This document shows positions 40,955 through 50,397 of a DNA stretch of 64,000 nucleotides, in pieces. Position 1 is the first letter of the stretch. The number at the start of each line of letters is the position of its first letter. The stretch is from Paenibacillus sp. G2S3 (GTDB lineage: Bacteria > Bacillota > Bacilli > Paenibacillales > Paenibacillaceae), in the NCBI RefSeq assembly GCF_030123105.1, contig NZ_CP126095.1, forward strand, positions 2,728,001 to 2,792,000. The letters run 5' to 3'. Position numbers and translations under genes: made by a program. The notes below the pieces were generated by a model. The model worked only from the letters and a program-made list of their open reading frames with translations. It was not told where the DNA came from and searched no databases.

Positions 40955-43783
40955 ATGGAACAAAACAGTTGGCACCGGCTCGGTGCAGAAGAGCTGCAGA
41001 AAATGTTCAATGTCCATCCGAGGACGGGCCTCAGTGGAGAGGATGCCGCGGAGCGACGGAAGCAAGATGGGTACAACGAGCTGTCCGAAGGAAAGACCGT
41101 ATCCCCGTTTACCCTGCTGTTGAACCAGTTTAAGGATTTCATGGTGCTTGTGCTTATGGGTGCGACGCTCGTATCCGGTTTGCTTGGCGAATATTTGGAT
41201 GCCATCACGATCATCGCGATTATCCTTCTAAACGGAGCCCTTGGGTTTGTCCAAGAGTTCCGCGCCGAACGTTCGCTAAGAGCTTTAAAACAGCTCTCCG
41301 CTCCTTCTGCCAAAGTACTGCGCGGGGGGAATAGCGAGGTCATTCCAGCGAAGATGTTAGTACCTGGTGATATTGTCTTGCTGGAGAGTGGTGATCGTAT
41401 TCCCGCGGATATACGATGGCTGGATTGCAGTTCTCTATATGTGGAGGAATCCGCGCTTACCGGGGAATCACTGCCTGTCTCGAAGCATTCGGATGTGATC
41501 CACGCGGAGGAGATTCCGCTCGGCGATCAAAAGAATCTCGGGTTCATGGGCACAATGGTAACCAGAGGTACTGGAAAGGCTATCGTGATTCGAACCGGAA
41601 TGAACACAGAGATGGGTAAGATTGCGGACCTGATTCAGAATACGGAATCTCAGGAAACTCCGCTTCAGCATCGACTCGAGCAGCTAGGGAAAATTTTGAT
41701 CTATGTATCACTAGGTTTAACTATTGTGGTCGTAGCAGCCGGTATTTTACATGGACAGCCTGCCACTGCTATGTTCTTGGCTGGGGTAAGCTTGGCGGTC
41801 GCTGCGATTCCTGAAGGGCTTCCGGCTATTGTAACCATCGCACTTGCGCTGGGCGTGCAGCGGATGATCAAACGTAAGGCTATCGTTCGTAAATTGCCTT
41901 CGGTAGAAACCTTGGGCTGCGCATCCGTTATCTGTTCGGACAAGACGGGCACGTTGACTCAGAATAAAATGACGGTGACCCGATTATGGACGGGCGGACG
42001 TGGGCTTGAAGTAACAGGTGAAGGTTATGCTCCAAACGGACAGGTTCTGGAGAAAGGTAAGCCTGTAGATCTCAAAAATGATCAAAGTTTACGGCGGATG
42101 TTACAGGTGGGTGCTCTGTGCAGTAATGCGGAGATTATCGAAACCTTCCCGACCGAAGTTCGGGGTATTCGGGGTAAACGCAAAGGGAAGGATAAGGACA
42201 GCGTAGTTGATAAATCATCTGACAGCTCATCCATCTGGGAACTCAAAGGCGATCCAACTGAAGGGGCTTTAGTGGCTCTTTCAGGGAAGATGGGTCTGAC
42301 CGCCCAGACGCTTGCCGTAACCTATTCCCGAGAGAAGGAATTTCCATTCGATTCCGAGCGGAAATTAATGTCAGTTATTATTGGTCATCCCGGCGGGCGG
42401 ATGGTGTGTACGAAAGGCGCGCCTGATGTGCTGCTTAATCGCTGTTCGTATATGCTCTGGGAGGGCGGTGTCGTGCCTTTAACGCCAACATTGCGGCAGA
42501 AAGTACTCGATGCCAATGAGCAAATGGCTTCAGGTGCTCTTCGTGTATTAGGAATGGCTTATCGTGATATGCGCCCAAGTGAAAATGTGGATAGTGAAAA
42601 GGATGCGGAGAGCCAACTTGTCTTTATCGGATTGGCTGGAATGATTGACCCACCGCGCCGTGAAGTCCGTGATGCCATTAGCGTCACACGCCGAGCAGGG
42701 ATTAAGACTGTAATGATTACTGGGGACCACGGAACGACTGCAGAGGCCATTGCTCATCAATTAGGGATTCTGCAACGTGGGGGCACAGTATTAACAGGAG
42801 CTCAACTGACTCGAATGGATGATGATGAGCTGGATAAAGTATCGGATAATGTGTACGTATTCGCCCGCGTATCTCCAGAGCATAAGCTTCGTATCGTGAA
42901 GTCTTTGCAGCGTCGTGGTCATGTTGTGGCTATGACCGGAGACGGTGTCAATGATGCTCCGGCCATTAAAGCAGCAGATATAGGAATATCTATGGGGATC
43001 ACCGGCACAGATGTGACCAAGGAAGCATCTTCATTAGTTCTAGGGGATGACAACTTTTCAACCATTGTTGCTGCCATTGAAGAGGGTAGAAACATCTATG
43101 AGAACATTCGTAAATTCATTCGATACCTGCTCGCATCAAATGTAGGGGAAATCTTGACCATGTTCTTTGCTATGATGCTCGGCCTGCCTCTGCCGTTAGT
43201 GCCCATCCAAATTTTATGGGTCAACTTGGTGACAGACGGTCTGCCAGCAATGGCGCTTGGTGTTGACCAGCCTGAGAAGGACTTGATGGAGCATAAGCCA
43301 CGTGGCGCGAAGGAAAATATTTTTGCCCGTCGTTTAGGATGGAAGATCATAAGCCGGGGATTTTTAATTGGTTTATGTACGTTAGGAGCATTTTGGCTAA
43401 CCTTACGTGTGGCACCAGAGAATCCAGCGCAGCTGATTAGAGCACAGTCCGTAGCTTTTGCGACACTCGTTATGGCTCAATTGATTCATGTCTTCGATTG
43501 CCGCAGTTCTCGTTCGGTGTTCCATCGAAATCCGTTCCAGAATAAATACCTAGTTCTTGCTGTATTGTCATCCGTGATTTTGATGCTGGCTGTTATGTAT
43601 ATTCCATTTCTCCAGCCCGTCTTCAAAACAGTGCCGCTTAATTTCCGTGAATGGTGTCTAGTATTTGTAACAGCGGGGATTCCGACCTTCTTGATGGGGG
43701 CTGGCAGTGTTTGGGGCGGTAAACGTAATCGTGGTCGTAGCGGCAGTAATTCGATGATAAAAAGTACAAAAATTTCGGCATAA
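40955..43783 (+). CDS. Calcium-translocating P-type ATPase
   Basis: A 942-aa P2A-type ATPase expelling Ca2+ from the cytoplasm. Motifs are LTGES (about 168-172), the membrane motif PEGLP (286-290), the phosphorylated DKTGTLT (Asp329), KGAPD and TGDGVNDAPA. About ten membrane helices are seen. A charged insertion (RGKRKGKDKDS) sits in the nucleotide-binding domain. The start was set at ATG 40955 downstream of GGGAGGG (40938-40944); the frame is open 27 codons further upstream. It corresponds to Bacillus yloB by position next to rqcH and yloC. Confidence 0.92.
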   Translation: MEQNSWHRLGAEELQKMFNVHPRTGLSGEDAAERRKQDGYNELSEGKTVSPFTLLLNQFKDFMVLVLMGATLVSGLLGEYLDAITIIAIILLNGALGFVQEFRAERSLRALKQLSAPSAKVLRGGNSEVIPAKMLVPGDIVLLESGDRIPADIRWLDCSSLYVEESALTGESLPVSKHSDVIHAEEIPLGDQKNLGFMGTMVTRGTGKAIVIRTGMNTEMGKIADLIQNTESQETPLQHRLEQLGKILIYVSLGLTIVVVAAGILHGQPATAMFLAGVSLAVAAIPEGLPAIVTIALALGVQRMIKRKAIVRKLPSVETLGCASVICSDKTGTLTQNKMTVTRLWTGGRGLEVTGEGYAPNGQVLEKGKPVDLKNDQSLRRMLQVGALCSNAEIIETFPTEVRGIRGKRKGKDKDSVVDKSSDSSSIWELKGDPTEGALVALSGKMGLTAQTLAVTYSREKEFPFDSERKLMSVIIGHPGGRMVCTKGAPDVLLNRCSYMLWEGGVVPLTPTLRQKVLDANEQMASGALRVLGMAYRDMRPSENVDSEKDAESQLVFIGLAGMIDPPRREVRDAISVTRRAGIKTVMITGDHGTTAEAIAHQLGILQRGGTVLTGAQLTRMDDDELDKVSDNVYVFARVSPEHKLRIVKSLQRRGHVVAMTGDGVNDAPAIKAADIGISMGITGTDVTKEASSLVLGDDNFSTIVAAIEEGRNIYENIRKFIRYLLASNVGEILTMFFAMMLGLPLPLVPIQILWVNLVTDGLPAMALGVDQPEKDLMEHKPRGAKENIFARRLGWKIISRGFLIGLCTLGAFWLTLRVAPENPAQLIRAQSVAFATLVMAQLIHVFDCRSSRSVFHRNPFQNKYLVLAVLSSVILMLAVMYIPFLQPVFKTVPLNFREWCLVFVTAGIPTFLMGAGSVWGGKRNRGRSGSNSMIKSTKISA

Positions 43784-43920
43784 AGTTAATAGTATTGCTC
43801 CATTCCTAAAGGTATACTTGTTGCAGTTAACAGCTCGTATACGTGTGAAGGGCTATATTACACAGAATATTACGCTTAAGCGAATGCTAACATAACATAA
43901 CCTTTAGGAGTGGACTTTCA

Positions 43921-44757
43921 ATGGAATTCACAAAAATGCACGGTCTCGGAAATGACTTCATTGTAGTTTTCGGTGAGCAAGAGCTACCAAGCAATGCAGC
44001 GGATCTTGCTGTAACGTTATGCAATCGGTTCTTCGGAATTGGTGCTGATGGACTAGTATACATCCTACCATCTGAACGTGGCGATTTTATGATGCGAATT
44101 ATGAATTCTGATGGTTCGGAAGCGGAGCAGTGCGGAAATGCCATACGCTGTGTATCCAAATATGTTTACGATCATGGCTTGGTAAACTCCGAGCAGATTG
44201 TGATTGAAACGATTGGTGCCGGAGAACAAAAGGTTACCTTGAATGTAAAAGATGGTGTAGTGGAAACTGTAACGGTTGATATGGGCGAACCTGTATTGTC
44301 TGGCCTTCAAATACCAGTGTCTATTGATGCAGAACCCGTGCTCTCACAGCCGATTGAATCGGATGGAACCGAATTTAAGTTTACTGCAGTATCTATGGGT
44401 AATCCTCATTGTGTTATCTACGTAGAAGATGCCGTATCTTTTGATCTTGCGACATGGGGACCTAAGCTAGAAGTACATCCATTGTTCCCAAGAAAGGTAA
44501 ACGTCGAGTTCGCGACGGTTCTGGATCGAGGCAGAGTAGATATGCGGGTATGGGAACGTGGAGCTGGACCAACACTTGCTTGTGGGACTGGAGCTTGCGC
44601 AACTTTAGTGTCTTCTGTTCTGAATGGTCTGACAGACCGGGCGGCTTGGATTAGTCTAAAGGGTGGCGATTTGTATATTGAATGGAATGAAGAGGATAAC
44701 CATGTGTATATGACGGGACCCGCTGAGGTTGTATTCACAGGCAGTGTAGCACTATAG
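43921..44757 (+). CDS. dapF: Diaminopimelate epimerase
   Basis: Converts LL- to meso-diaminopimelate, the precursor of lysine and of the peptidoglycan cross-link. The 278-aa enzyme shows both catalytic cysteines: Cys in QCGNAIRC (about residue 73) and in ACGTGACA (about 220), plus GNDFIV at the start. AGGAGTGG precedes the ATG. It is inserted between the Ca2+ ATPase and the methionine gene and has its own terminator, so it is not part of a lysine operon here. Confidence 0.96.
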   Translation: MEFTKMHGLGNDFIVVFGEQELPSNAADLAVTLCNRFFGIGADGLVYILPSERGDFMMRIMNSDGSEAEQCGNAIRCVSKYVYDHGLVNSEQIVIETIGAGEQKVTLNVKDGVVETVTVDMGEPVLSGLQIPVSIDAEPVLSQPIESDGTEFKFTAVSMGNPHCVIYVEDAVSFDLATWGPKLEVHPLFPRKVNVEFATVLDRGRVDMRVWERGAGPTLACGTGACATLVSSVLNGLTDRAAWISLKGGDLYIEWNEEDNHVYMTGPAEVVFTGSVAL

Positions 44758-44769
44758 AAAAGAACTATA

Positions 44770-44807
44770 AAAGGCAGTTCAAGAGAGCATTCTTGGGCAG
44801 CCTTTTG
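44770..44807 (+). terminator. Terminator of dapF
   Basis: AAAGGC-agtt-CAAGA pairs with TCTTG-ggca-GCCTTTT, an interrupted stem with an internal loop running into TTTT. Confidence 0.7.
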
Positions 44808-44818
44808 TTGAAGAATAA

Positions 44819-44905
44819 GATAGTATAGGTTTCATAGTATATATCATTTTTTTATTTCAAATAGAAACGGTAGTCGCCTTTTATAGACGACTGCCGTTTC
44901 TTCTT
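44819..44905 (+). repeat. Dispersed bipartite repeat, copy D, with strong hairpin
   Basis: GTATAGGTTTCATAGTATATATCA and a following T-rich tract match the AT-rich half of copy C loosely. The hairpin half is well preserved: AGAAACGGTAGTCG (44863-44876) pairs with CGACTGCCGTTTCT (44888-44901) with one G-U pair, followed by TCTTTT. It can act as a second terminator behind dapF. It is not a SAM riboswitch by its sequence. Confidence 0.68.
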
Positions 44906-44977
44906 TTGAAAGCTTATCAACCATACCGATTTATGATACATTAGTATGAAACTAAAGTATCAGGGGAGGATCTTGCA

Positions 44978-46849
44978 GTGAAGCCGGATTTACGTTCCGC
45001 ATGGGGAAACAAAGTATTGGTCGGAGACGGAGCGATGGGTACCTATTTATATCAGAAGGGTTTCCCTGTCGGTATTTCCTACGAGGAATTAAATTTGACC
45101 TCTCCGGGGGTTATCGAAGATGTCCATCGCAGCTATATCGATGCAGGGGCAGTGCTGCTAGAAAGCAACACCTTCTCAGCGAATTTTGACAGGCTGTCCA
45201 AATATGGTTTGGAGTCCAAGGTTGAAGAAATTAATCGCGCCGGAGTAAGAATCGCTCGTAAAGCTGCTGGAGATACTGGCTATGTATTAGGTGCTGTAGG
45301 CTCTATTCGCGCAGGTAAGCGTGCAAATCTCTCATCAATAGAGTTGAAGAAGTATTTTACACAGCAGATTACAGCATTGTTAGAAGAAGAAGTAGACGGC
45401 ATTATGCTAGAAACCTTCTACGATGTCGAGGAATTGCATCTTGCACTTAGAACAGTACGTAAACATAGTACTCTCCCAGTCATTTGCCAATTTGCTGTGG
45501 ATGAATCGGCACGCACATTAGATGGATTGACGTTACCAGAGGCTTTCCGGATCTTAGAAGGTGATGGAGCGGATATCATCGGATTTAACTGTAATACTGG
45601 TCCAAACGGAATTAAGAGAGCACTAAAAGCGGTACAAGGCAATTTAATTCTGCCTACCTCAGTCTATCCGAATGCGGGCGTTGCGGATTATGTAGACGGA
45701 GAATATCGATATGGGGCTTCTCCGGAATATTTCGGACAGATGGCAGTGACTTTTGCAGAAATGGGCTGCAGAATTATTGGCGGCTGCTGTGGTACTACTC
45801 CGCAGCATATTGCTGAAATTTCTTCCGCATTGAAAGGTTACGTACCACAGCCACTTCCAGAACCGACGCTTCCGACTGTGGAGCGTGTATCTTTGCAGGA
45901 GCATTTTGGCGAAGATGAGGGAAGAGATGGTCGTGAACCGAACTTGGTTGATCTAGTGAAGGAACGCCATACGGTTATCGTTGAGCTAGATCCACCCCGT
46001 GATCTGGATATCGCCAAGTTTATGCAGGGCGCGGAAGCGCTGAGAAGAGCAGGCGCGGATGCACTGACGCTCGCCGATAACTCACTGGCGGTTACACGGA
46101 TGAGCAATATGGCTTTGGGCCATTTGGTGCATGCTAAAACTGGACTCCGTCCACTAGTGCATATTGCTTGTCGCGATCGTAATCTGATTGGTACTCAATC
46201 ACATTTGATGGGTTTTGATGCGCTAGGAATCGATCATGTGTTAGCGGTGACTGGAGATCCAGCGAAATTCGGAGATCTTCCGGGCTCAAGTTCGGTTTAC
46301 GACTTAACCTCTTTTGAGATTATTCGTATGATTAAGCAGTTGAATGATGGCATTTCCTTCTCAGGCAAACCTTTGAAGCAGAAAGCGAATTTTGTTATCG
46401 GTGCTGCTTTTAACCCGAATGTTAAACATTTAGATAAGGCTGTACAGCGACTGGAGAAGAAGATTGCCTCTGGTGCAGATTATATTATGACCCAGCCTGT
46501 CTATGATCAGGAGCTTATCGTGAAGATCGCTGAGGCAACTGCACATTTGGATATTCCCGTCTTTATTGGTGTGATGCCACTGGCTAGTGGGCGTAATGCA
46601 GAGTTCCTGCATAACGAGGTTCCGGGAATCCAGCTTACGGATGAAGTTCGGAACCGCATGAAGGGACTTGAAGGGGAAGCAGGAAGAGCTGAAGGGGTCG
46701 CCATCGCTAAAGAGTTGCTAGATGTTGCTACAGCCCATTTCAATGGGATCTATTTGATGACCCCGTTTATGTTCTATGATATGAGTGCACAGTTAATGGA
46801 GTATGTATGGGAGAAATCAGGACGTAAATTGTCCCCCTTGTTTCGCTAG
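44978..46849 (+). CDS. Bifunctional homocysteine S-methyltransferase / methylenetetrahydrofolate reductase
   Basis: A 623-aa fusion for methionine synthesis, like Bacillus YitJ. The N-terminal half (1-290) is a zinc-dependent homocysteine methyltransferase barrel, with GDGAMGTYLY at the start and the zinc ligands in GFNCNTGP and GGCCGTTPQH. The C-terminal half (about 325-623) is an FAD-dependent MTHFR barrel (VELDPPRDLD, AVTGDPAKFGD, MTQPVYDQ). One chain can thus reduce methylene-THF and methylate homocysteine with a methyl donor. The GTG start follows GGGGAGG at 44963-44969. No riboswitch or T-box fits the 70-nt leader. Confidence 0.92.
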   Translation: MKPDLRSAWGNKVLVGDGAMGTYLYQKGFPVGISYEELNLTSPGVIEDVHRSYIDAGAVLLESNTFSANFDRLSKYGLESKVEEINRAGVRIARKAAGDTGYVLGAVGSIRAGKRANLSSIELKKYFTQQITALLEEEVDGIMLETFYDVEELHLALRTVRKHSTLPVICQFAVDESARTLDGLTLPEAFRILEGDGADIIGFNCNTGPNGIKRALKAVQGNLILPTSVYPNAGVADYVDGEYRYGASPEYFGQMAVTFAEMGCRIIGGCCGTTPQHIAEISSALKGYVPQPLPEPTLPTVERVSLQEHFGEDEGRDGREPNLVDLVKERHTVIVELDPPRDLDIAKFMQGAEALRRAGADALTLADNSLAVTRMSNMALGHLVHAKTGLRPLVHIACRDRNLIGTQSHLMGFDALGIDHVLAVTGDPAKFGDLPGSSSVYDLTSFEIIRMIKQLNDGISFSGKPLKQKANFVIGAAFNPNVKHLDKAVQRLEKKIASGADYIMTQPVYDQELIVKIAEATAHLDIPVFIGVMPLASGRNAEFLHNEVPGIQLTDEVRNRMKGLEGEAGRAEGVAIAKELLDVATAHFNGIYLMTPFMFYDMSAQLMEYVWEKSGRKLSPLFR

Positions 46850-46887
46850 TAATAATCAATTACAATAGTGTAATGGATGTGATTCCG

Positions 46888-47781
46888 TTGTCATTTAGCA
46901 TGACCGGATACGGTCAATCGTCCCTGCAATTCGGCGGCTACAAGATTATGTTCGAAGTGAAATCGGTGAATCACCGGTACTGCGAAGTTGAACTGCGGAT
47001 GCCCCGGGATTGGACGGGTTATGAGGATGTGCTGAGAAGAAAGGTTCAGCAGCACGTCAAACGGGGAAGGATAGATGTTACCATCAATAGAGAGCACGAG
47101 GAGTCGTCTTCCGAACCGGTTCTGAACCGCACTGCTGTCATGACCTATCTTAAGGCAGCAGATCAGCTTAAGAACGAGTATGGTTTGTCCGGTGAGTTGA
47201 CTCTACGTGATATACTTTCTATACCCGGTATTATGGAAAGCAAAGATGAGGCTGCGGGTGCCGTGTCCGCGGCCTTAGAAGACTACTCTGAAATGTTGGA
47301 GACGGGACTTGAGCAGAGTTTGCAGTCTCTGCTGGAGATGCGCGCCCGTGAAGGCAGTTTTCTAGCCGCTGATATTGAACAGCGTCTCAATCATCTCGAG
47401 ACGATGCATGCTGAAATGGTCGAACTTGCACCTGTTGTAATCATTGAATATCGTGACAAGCTTCGTCATCGATTAAATGAGTTAAATGATGGGACGTTCG
47501 CTTTTGATGAGCATAAATTCGGGATGGAAATCGCTATTTTTGCTGATCGCTGTAATATTGATGAAGAGTTGACCCGGTTGTATAGTCATTTCGAACAATG
47601 CAGAACCCTCCTGAAGGGGAAAGGGCCGGTAGGACGCAAGCTGGATTTTCTCATTCAGGAGATGAACCGGGAGACGAATACAATCGGATCAAAATGTAAT
47701 CATCTAACTCTCGTGGGTCTTGTGCTAGACATGAAAGCAGAGCTGGAGAAGATTCGAGAACAAGCGGCAAACATAGAGTAA
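46888..47781 (+). CDS. yloC: YicC/YloC family endoribonuclease
   Basis: A 297-aa protein of the YicC family. The N-terminus FSMTGYGQ, the VNHRYCEVELRMP segment and the C-terminal FLIQEMNRETNTIGSKCN signature are present. Escherichia coli YicC is an endoribonuclease affecting small RNA stability; the Bacillus role is less clear. The start was placed at TTG 46888, five bases after GGATGTGA; an in-frame ATG at 46873 overlaps that site. It opens the compact block yloC-remA-gmk-rpoZ. Confidence 0.88.
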   Translation: MSFSMTGYGQSSLQFGGYKIMFEVKSVNHRYCEVELRMPRDWTGYEDVLRRKVQQHVKRGRIDVTINREHEESSSEPVLNRTAVMTYLKAADQLKNEYGLSGELTLRDILSIPGIMESKDEAAGAVSAALEDYSEMLETGLEQSLQSLLEMRAREGSFLAADIEQRLNHLETMHAEMVELAPVVIIEYRDKLRHRLNELNDGTFAFDEHKFGMEIAIFADRCNIDEELTRLYSHFEQCRTLLKGKGPVGRKLDFLIQEMNRETNTIGSKCNHLTLVGLVLDMKAELEKIREQAANIE

Positions 47782-47829
47782 CCGGGAACAGGTAATAGCA
47801 TAGAACTTTATGGGGGGAACTACCGGAAC

Positions 47830-48090
47830 ATGGCAATCAAACTTATCAACATTGGCTTTGGAAATATTGTGTCCGCCAATCGCATTATTTCCATCGTCAG
47901 TCCGGAATCTGCACCAATCAAACGTATTATCCAGGAGGCTCGAGATCGACATATGTTGATCGATGCCACCTATGGCCGACGGACTCGTGCCGTAATCATT
48001 ACAGATAGTGATCATGTCATTCTGTCGGCTGTACAGCCGGAGACTGTGGCGCATCGCTTATCCAGTAAAGATGACGACAACGACGAATAA
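47830..48090 (+). CDS. remA: Extracellular matrix regulator RemA
   Basis: An 86-aa DUF370 protein nearly identical in pattern to Rem[21 protein letters not shown] at the start and [16 protein letters not shown] in the middle. RemA is a ring-forming DNA-binding activator of biofilm matrix and osmoprotection genes in Bacillus. It lies between yloC and gmk as in that genome. A GGGGGGAA tract lies upstream of the ATG, slightly far from it. The acidic DDDNDE tail is common in the family. Confidence 0.95.
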   Translation: MAIKLINIGFGNIVSANRIISIVSPESAPIKRIIQEARDRHMLIDATYGRRTRAVIITDSDHVILSAVQPETVAHRLSSKDDDNDE

Positions 48091-48109
48091 CAACTAAATG
48101 GAGTGTATT

Positions 48110-48679
48110 ATGTCAAAAGGATTGCTCATCATATTATCCGGACCTTCCGGCGTGGGTAAAGGTACTGTATGTACTGCGCTACGACCGAAGATGCCCGAAC
48201 TTGTCTACTCAGTTTCTGCTACTACTCGCAGTCCGCGTGCGGGTGAGGAAGACGGCGTGAACTATTTTTTCAAAAGCAAAGAGGAGTTTTCGGCTATGAT
48301 AGAAGCCGACCAACTGCTTGAATATGCGGAGTACGTAGGTAATTTTTACGGTACTCCACGTGATTTTGTAGAGAGAACTCTCAATAGCGGTAAAGATATT
48401 ATTCTCGAAATTGAGGTTCAGGGAGCTCTCAAAGTCAAAGAAAAATTTCCTGAAGGTATTTTTGTGTTCCTTCTTCCGCCTTCTATGGATGAGTTGAAGG
48501 ACCGCATACGCGGACGGGGTACAGAACATCCAGATGTGATCGATCACCGCATGACTGTAGCGGAGGATGAGATTAATCTAATGCAGCATTATGATTATGC
48601 TGTTGTGAATGATGAGATTGATCTGGCCTGTAAGAGAATAGAAAGCATTATTATCGCCGAACATTGTAAAGTTAGATAA
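48110..48679 (+). CDS. gmk: Guanylate kinase
   Basis: Phosphorylates GMP and dGMP to the diphosphates. The 189-aa enzyme has the P-loop GPSGVGKGT (about 9-17), the GMP-binding [13 protein letters not shown] and [13 protein letters not shown], and the lid segment RGRGTEH. ATG 48110 follows GGAGTG at 48100-48105. The gene lies 19 bases behind remA and 52 before rpoZ, an arrangement conserved across Bacillales. Confidence 0.97.
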   Translation: MSKGLLIILSGPSGVGKGTVCTALRPKMPELVYSVSATTRSPRAGEEDGVNYFFKSKEEFSAMIEADQLLEYAEYVGNFYGTPRDFVERTLNSGKDIILEIEVQGALKVKEKFPEGIFVFLLPPSMDELKDRIRGRGTEHPDVIDHRMTVAEDEINLMQHYDYAVVNDEIDLACKRIESIIIAEHCKVR

Positions 48680-48731
48680 TGAATGCTGTAAGGCTGAAGG
48701 TATTACCAGTAAACTATGAAGAGGTGTCCCT

Positions 48732-48932
48732 GTGCTATATCCATCAATTGATGAAATGATGACCAAGGTTGACAGTAAGTATTCGCTCGTTGTAGCCGCA
48801 GCACGTCGTGCTAGACAATTGCGTGAGGGTGGTAAGACAGATGTGAAGAACCCTAGATCGCATAAATTCGTCGGTGTTGCTCTTGAAGAAATTTATGAAG
48901 ATCGCATTACGCTTACCCGCGGTGAAGAGTAG
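48732..48932 (+). CDS. rpoZ: RNA polymerase omega subunit
   Basis: A 66-aa omega subunit that helps beta-prime fold and assemble. It begins [10 protein letters not shown] and has the conserved [13 protein letters not shown] helix and the [13 protein letters not shown] end. The GTG start follows GAAGAGGTG. It is the usual neighbour of gmk and coaBC. A hairpin repeat lies just behind it and may separate it from coaBC. Confidence 0.95.
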   Translation: MLYPSIDEMMTKVDSKYSLVVAAARRARQLREGGKTDVKNPRSHKFVGVALEEIYEDRITLTRGEE

Positions 48933-48960
48933 TCTCAAGCCTATTCAGATATGACCTTTT

Positions 48961-49009
48961 GTAGAAACGGATACCGCCTATTTGTAATTAGGCGATGCCG
49001 TTTCTTCTT
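48961..49009 (+). repeat. Hairpin half of the bipartite repeat, copy E (terminator-like)
   Basis: AGAAACGG (48963-48970) and CGCCTA (48975-48980) pair with TAGGCG (48989-48994) and CCGTTTCT (48998-49005) around a small internal loop; TCTT follows. It is closely similar to the hairpin of copy D. The AT-rich half is not recognisable here. A tract AAAATATAAGAGG at about 49099, before coaBC, may be a leftover of it. Confidence 0.65.
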
Positions 49010-49161
49010 GGGTTATGGAGCAATTATGGGTCTTTAATGAATGCTGATAGCCCAAGACCGGGCAGTTTCTGACAACCGGAAGGTTGTTATTTTTTTCTCA
49101 AAATATAAGAGGTTTAAGAAATAGATCATTCGTTGTAAGAGTAGGGAACAGGGGGGAGATC

Positions 49162-50397
49162 ATGTTGAAGAGCTTGAAGGGGAAGACTATTTTACTTGGG
49201 ATTACAGGAGGAATTGCCGCTTACAAAGCAGCGAGCCTGACCAGTAAGCTTGTCCAAAAAGGAGCCGAGGTTCATGTCATAATGACAGCTTCGGCAAAGC
49301 AGTTCATTACAGAATTAACTCTACAGTCACTGTCGAAGCAACGAGTATATAGCGATACATTCCAGGAACGGGACCCATCCTCCATCTCACATATTGATTT
49401 GGCTGATTCGGCGGACCTTGTGATAGTAGCACCAGCAACGGCTAATATTATTGCTAAAATGGCGCACGGAATTGCAGATGATATGTTATCCACAACGTTA
49501 CTCGCTACTACTGCACCTATAATGGTGGCGCCGGCTATGAATGTTCATATGTATCAGCATCCCGCTGTACTCAGCAATTTGGATACCCTCGCTAAACGAG
49601 GTATTCAATTTATTGAGCCTGGAGAAGGTCTGCTGGCATGTGGTTACGTGGGTAAAGGACGTTTAGAGGAACCGGAGACCATAGTAAGTTATGTTGAGGA
49701 TTTTTTTGCGTTGCAAGAAAGTGTGAAGTCTAGCCCACTCAAGGGCAAAAAGATCGTCATCACAGCTGGTGGTACAGTAGAACGGATTGATCCGGTACGC
49801 TATATCTCCAATGATTCCTCCGGTAAAATGGGTTTTGCATTGGCACGTGCTGCACGTGCTATGGGTGCTGAGGTTACCTTGATTGCTGCGCGAACAGATG
49901 AGCCGCCTCCGCAGGACCCCGATATAAATGTCATTCGTGTTCAATCTGCACAGGAAATGTACGAAGCAGTTACCGCACATTGGGACAGCTGCGATATCAT
50001 GATCAAGGCGGCTGCTGTATCGGATTACCGACCTAAGCACAGTGAGCCTTCTAAAATTAAAAAAAGTGGAGATACGCTGACTCTTGAGCTTATAAAAACA
50101 ACGGATATCCTGGAAACGCTAGGTAAGAACAAGGAAAAGCAGTTCTTGATCGGCTTTGCTGCGGAGACGGGAAATACAGAATTTTATGCAAAGGACAAGC
50201 TGGTCCGCAAAAACTGCGATCTCATTGTTGCAAACAATGTAGCGGCTGCAGGAGCCGGATTCGGATCGGATACGAATATTGTATCGATATATGATGTAGA
50301 TGGATTGGTGCTCGAATTACCACAATTGTCTAAGGATGAGGTCGCTCGTCGTTTGCTGACACTCGTGGCAGAGCGGATTACTGGAGCTTCATTATAA
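49162..50397 (+). CDS. coaBC: Bifunctional phosphopantothenoylcysteine decarboxylase/synthetase
   Basis: Two successive CoA biosynthesis steps in one 411-aa protein. CoaC, an FMN-dependent decarboxylase (1-185), shows GITGGIAAYKA, ATANIIAKMAHGIADD and PAMNVHMY. CoaB, the CTP-dependent ligase (190-411), shows ITAGGTVERIDPVRYISN, AAVSDYRP and KIKKSGD. ATG 49162 follows GGGGGGAG; the frame is open 26 codons upstream without a comparable site. Its stop shares one base with the priA start. Confidence 0.96.
   Translation: MLKSLKGKTILLGITGGIAAYKAASLTSKLVQKGAEVHVIMTASAKQFITELTLQSLSKQRVYSDTFQERDPSSISHIDLADSADLVIVAPATANIIAKMAHGIADDMLSTTLLATTAPIMVAPAMNVHMYQHPAVLSNLDTLAKRGIQFIEPGEGLLACGYVGKGRLEEPETIVSYVEDFFALQESVKSSPLKGKKIVITAGGTVERIDPVRYISNDSSGKMGFALARAARAMGAEVTLIAARTDEPPPQDPDINVIRVQSAQEMYEAVTAHWDSCDIMIKAAAVSDYRPKHSEPSKIKKSGDTLTLELIKTTDILETLGKNKEKQFLIGFAAETGNTEFYAKDKLVRKNCDLIVANNVAAAGAGFGSDTNIVSIYDVDGLVLELPQLSKDEVARRLLTLVAERITGASL

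Noticed and set aside
44819..44977. SAM riboswitch or T-box upstream of the methionine synthesis fusion gene
   Set aside because: The only strong structure is the repeat-type hairpin; conserved SAM-I or T-box sequences are absent and the remaining leader is about 70 nt.
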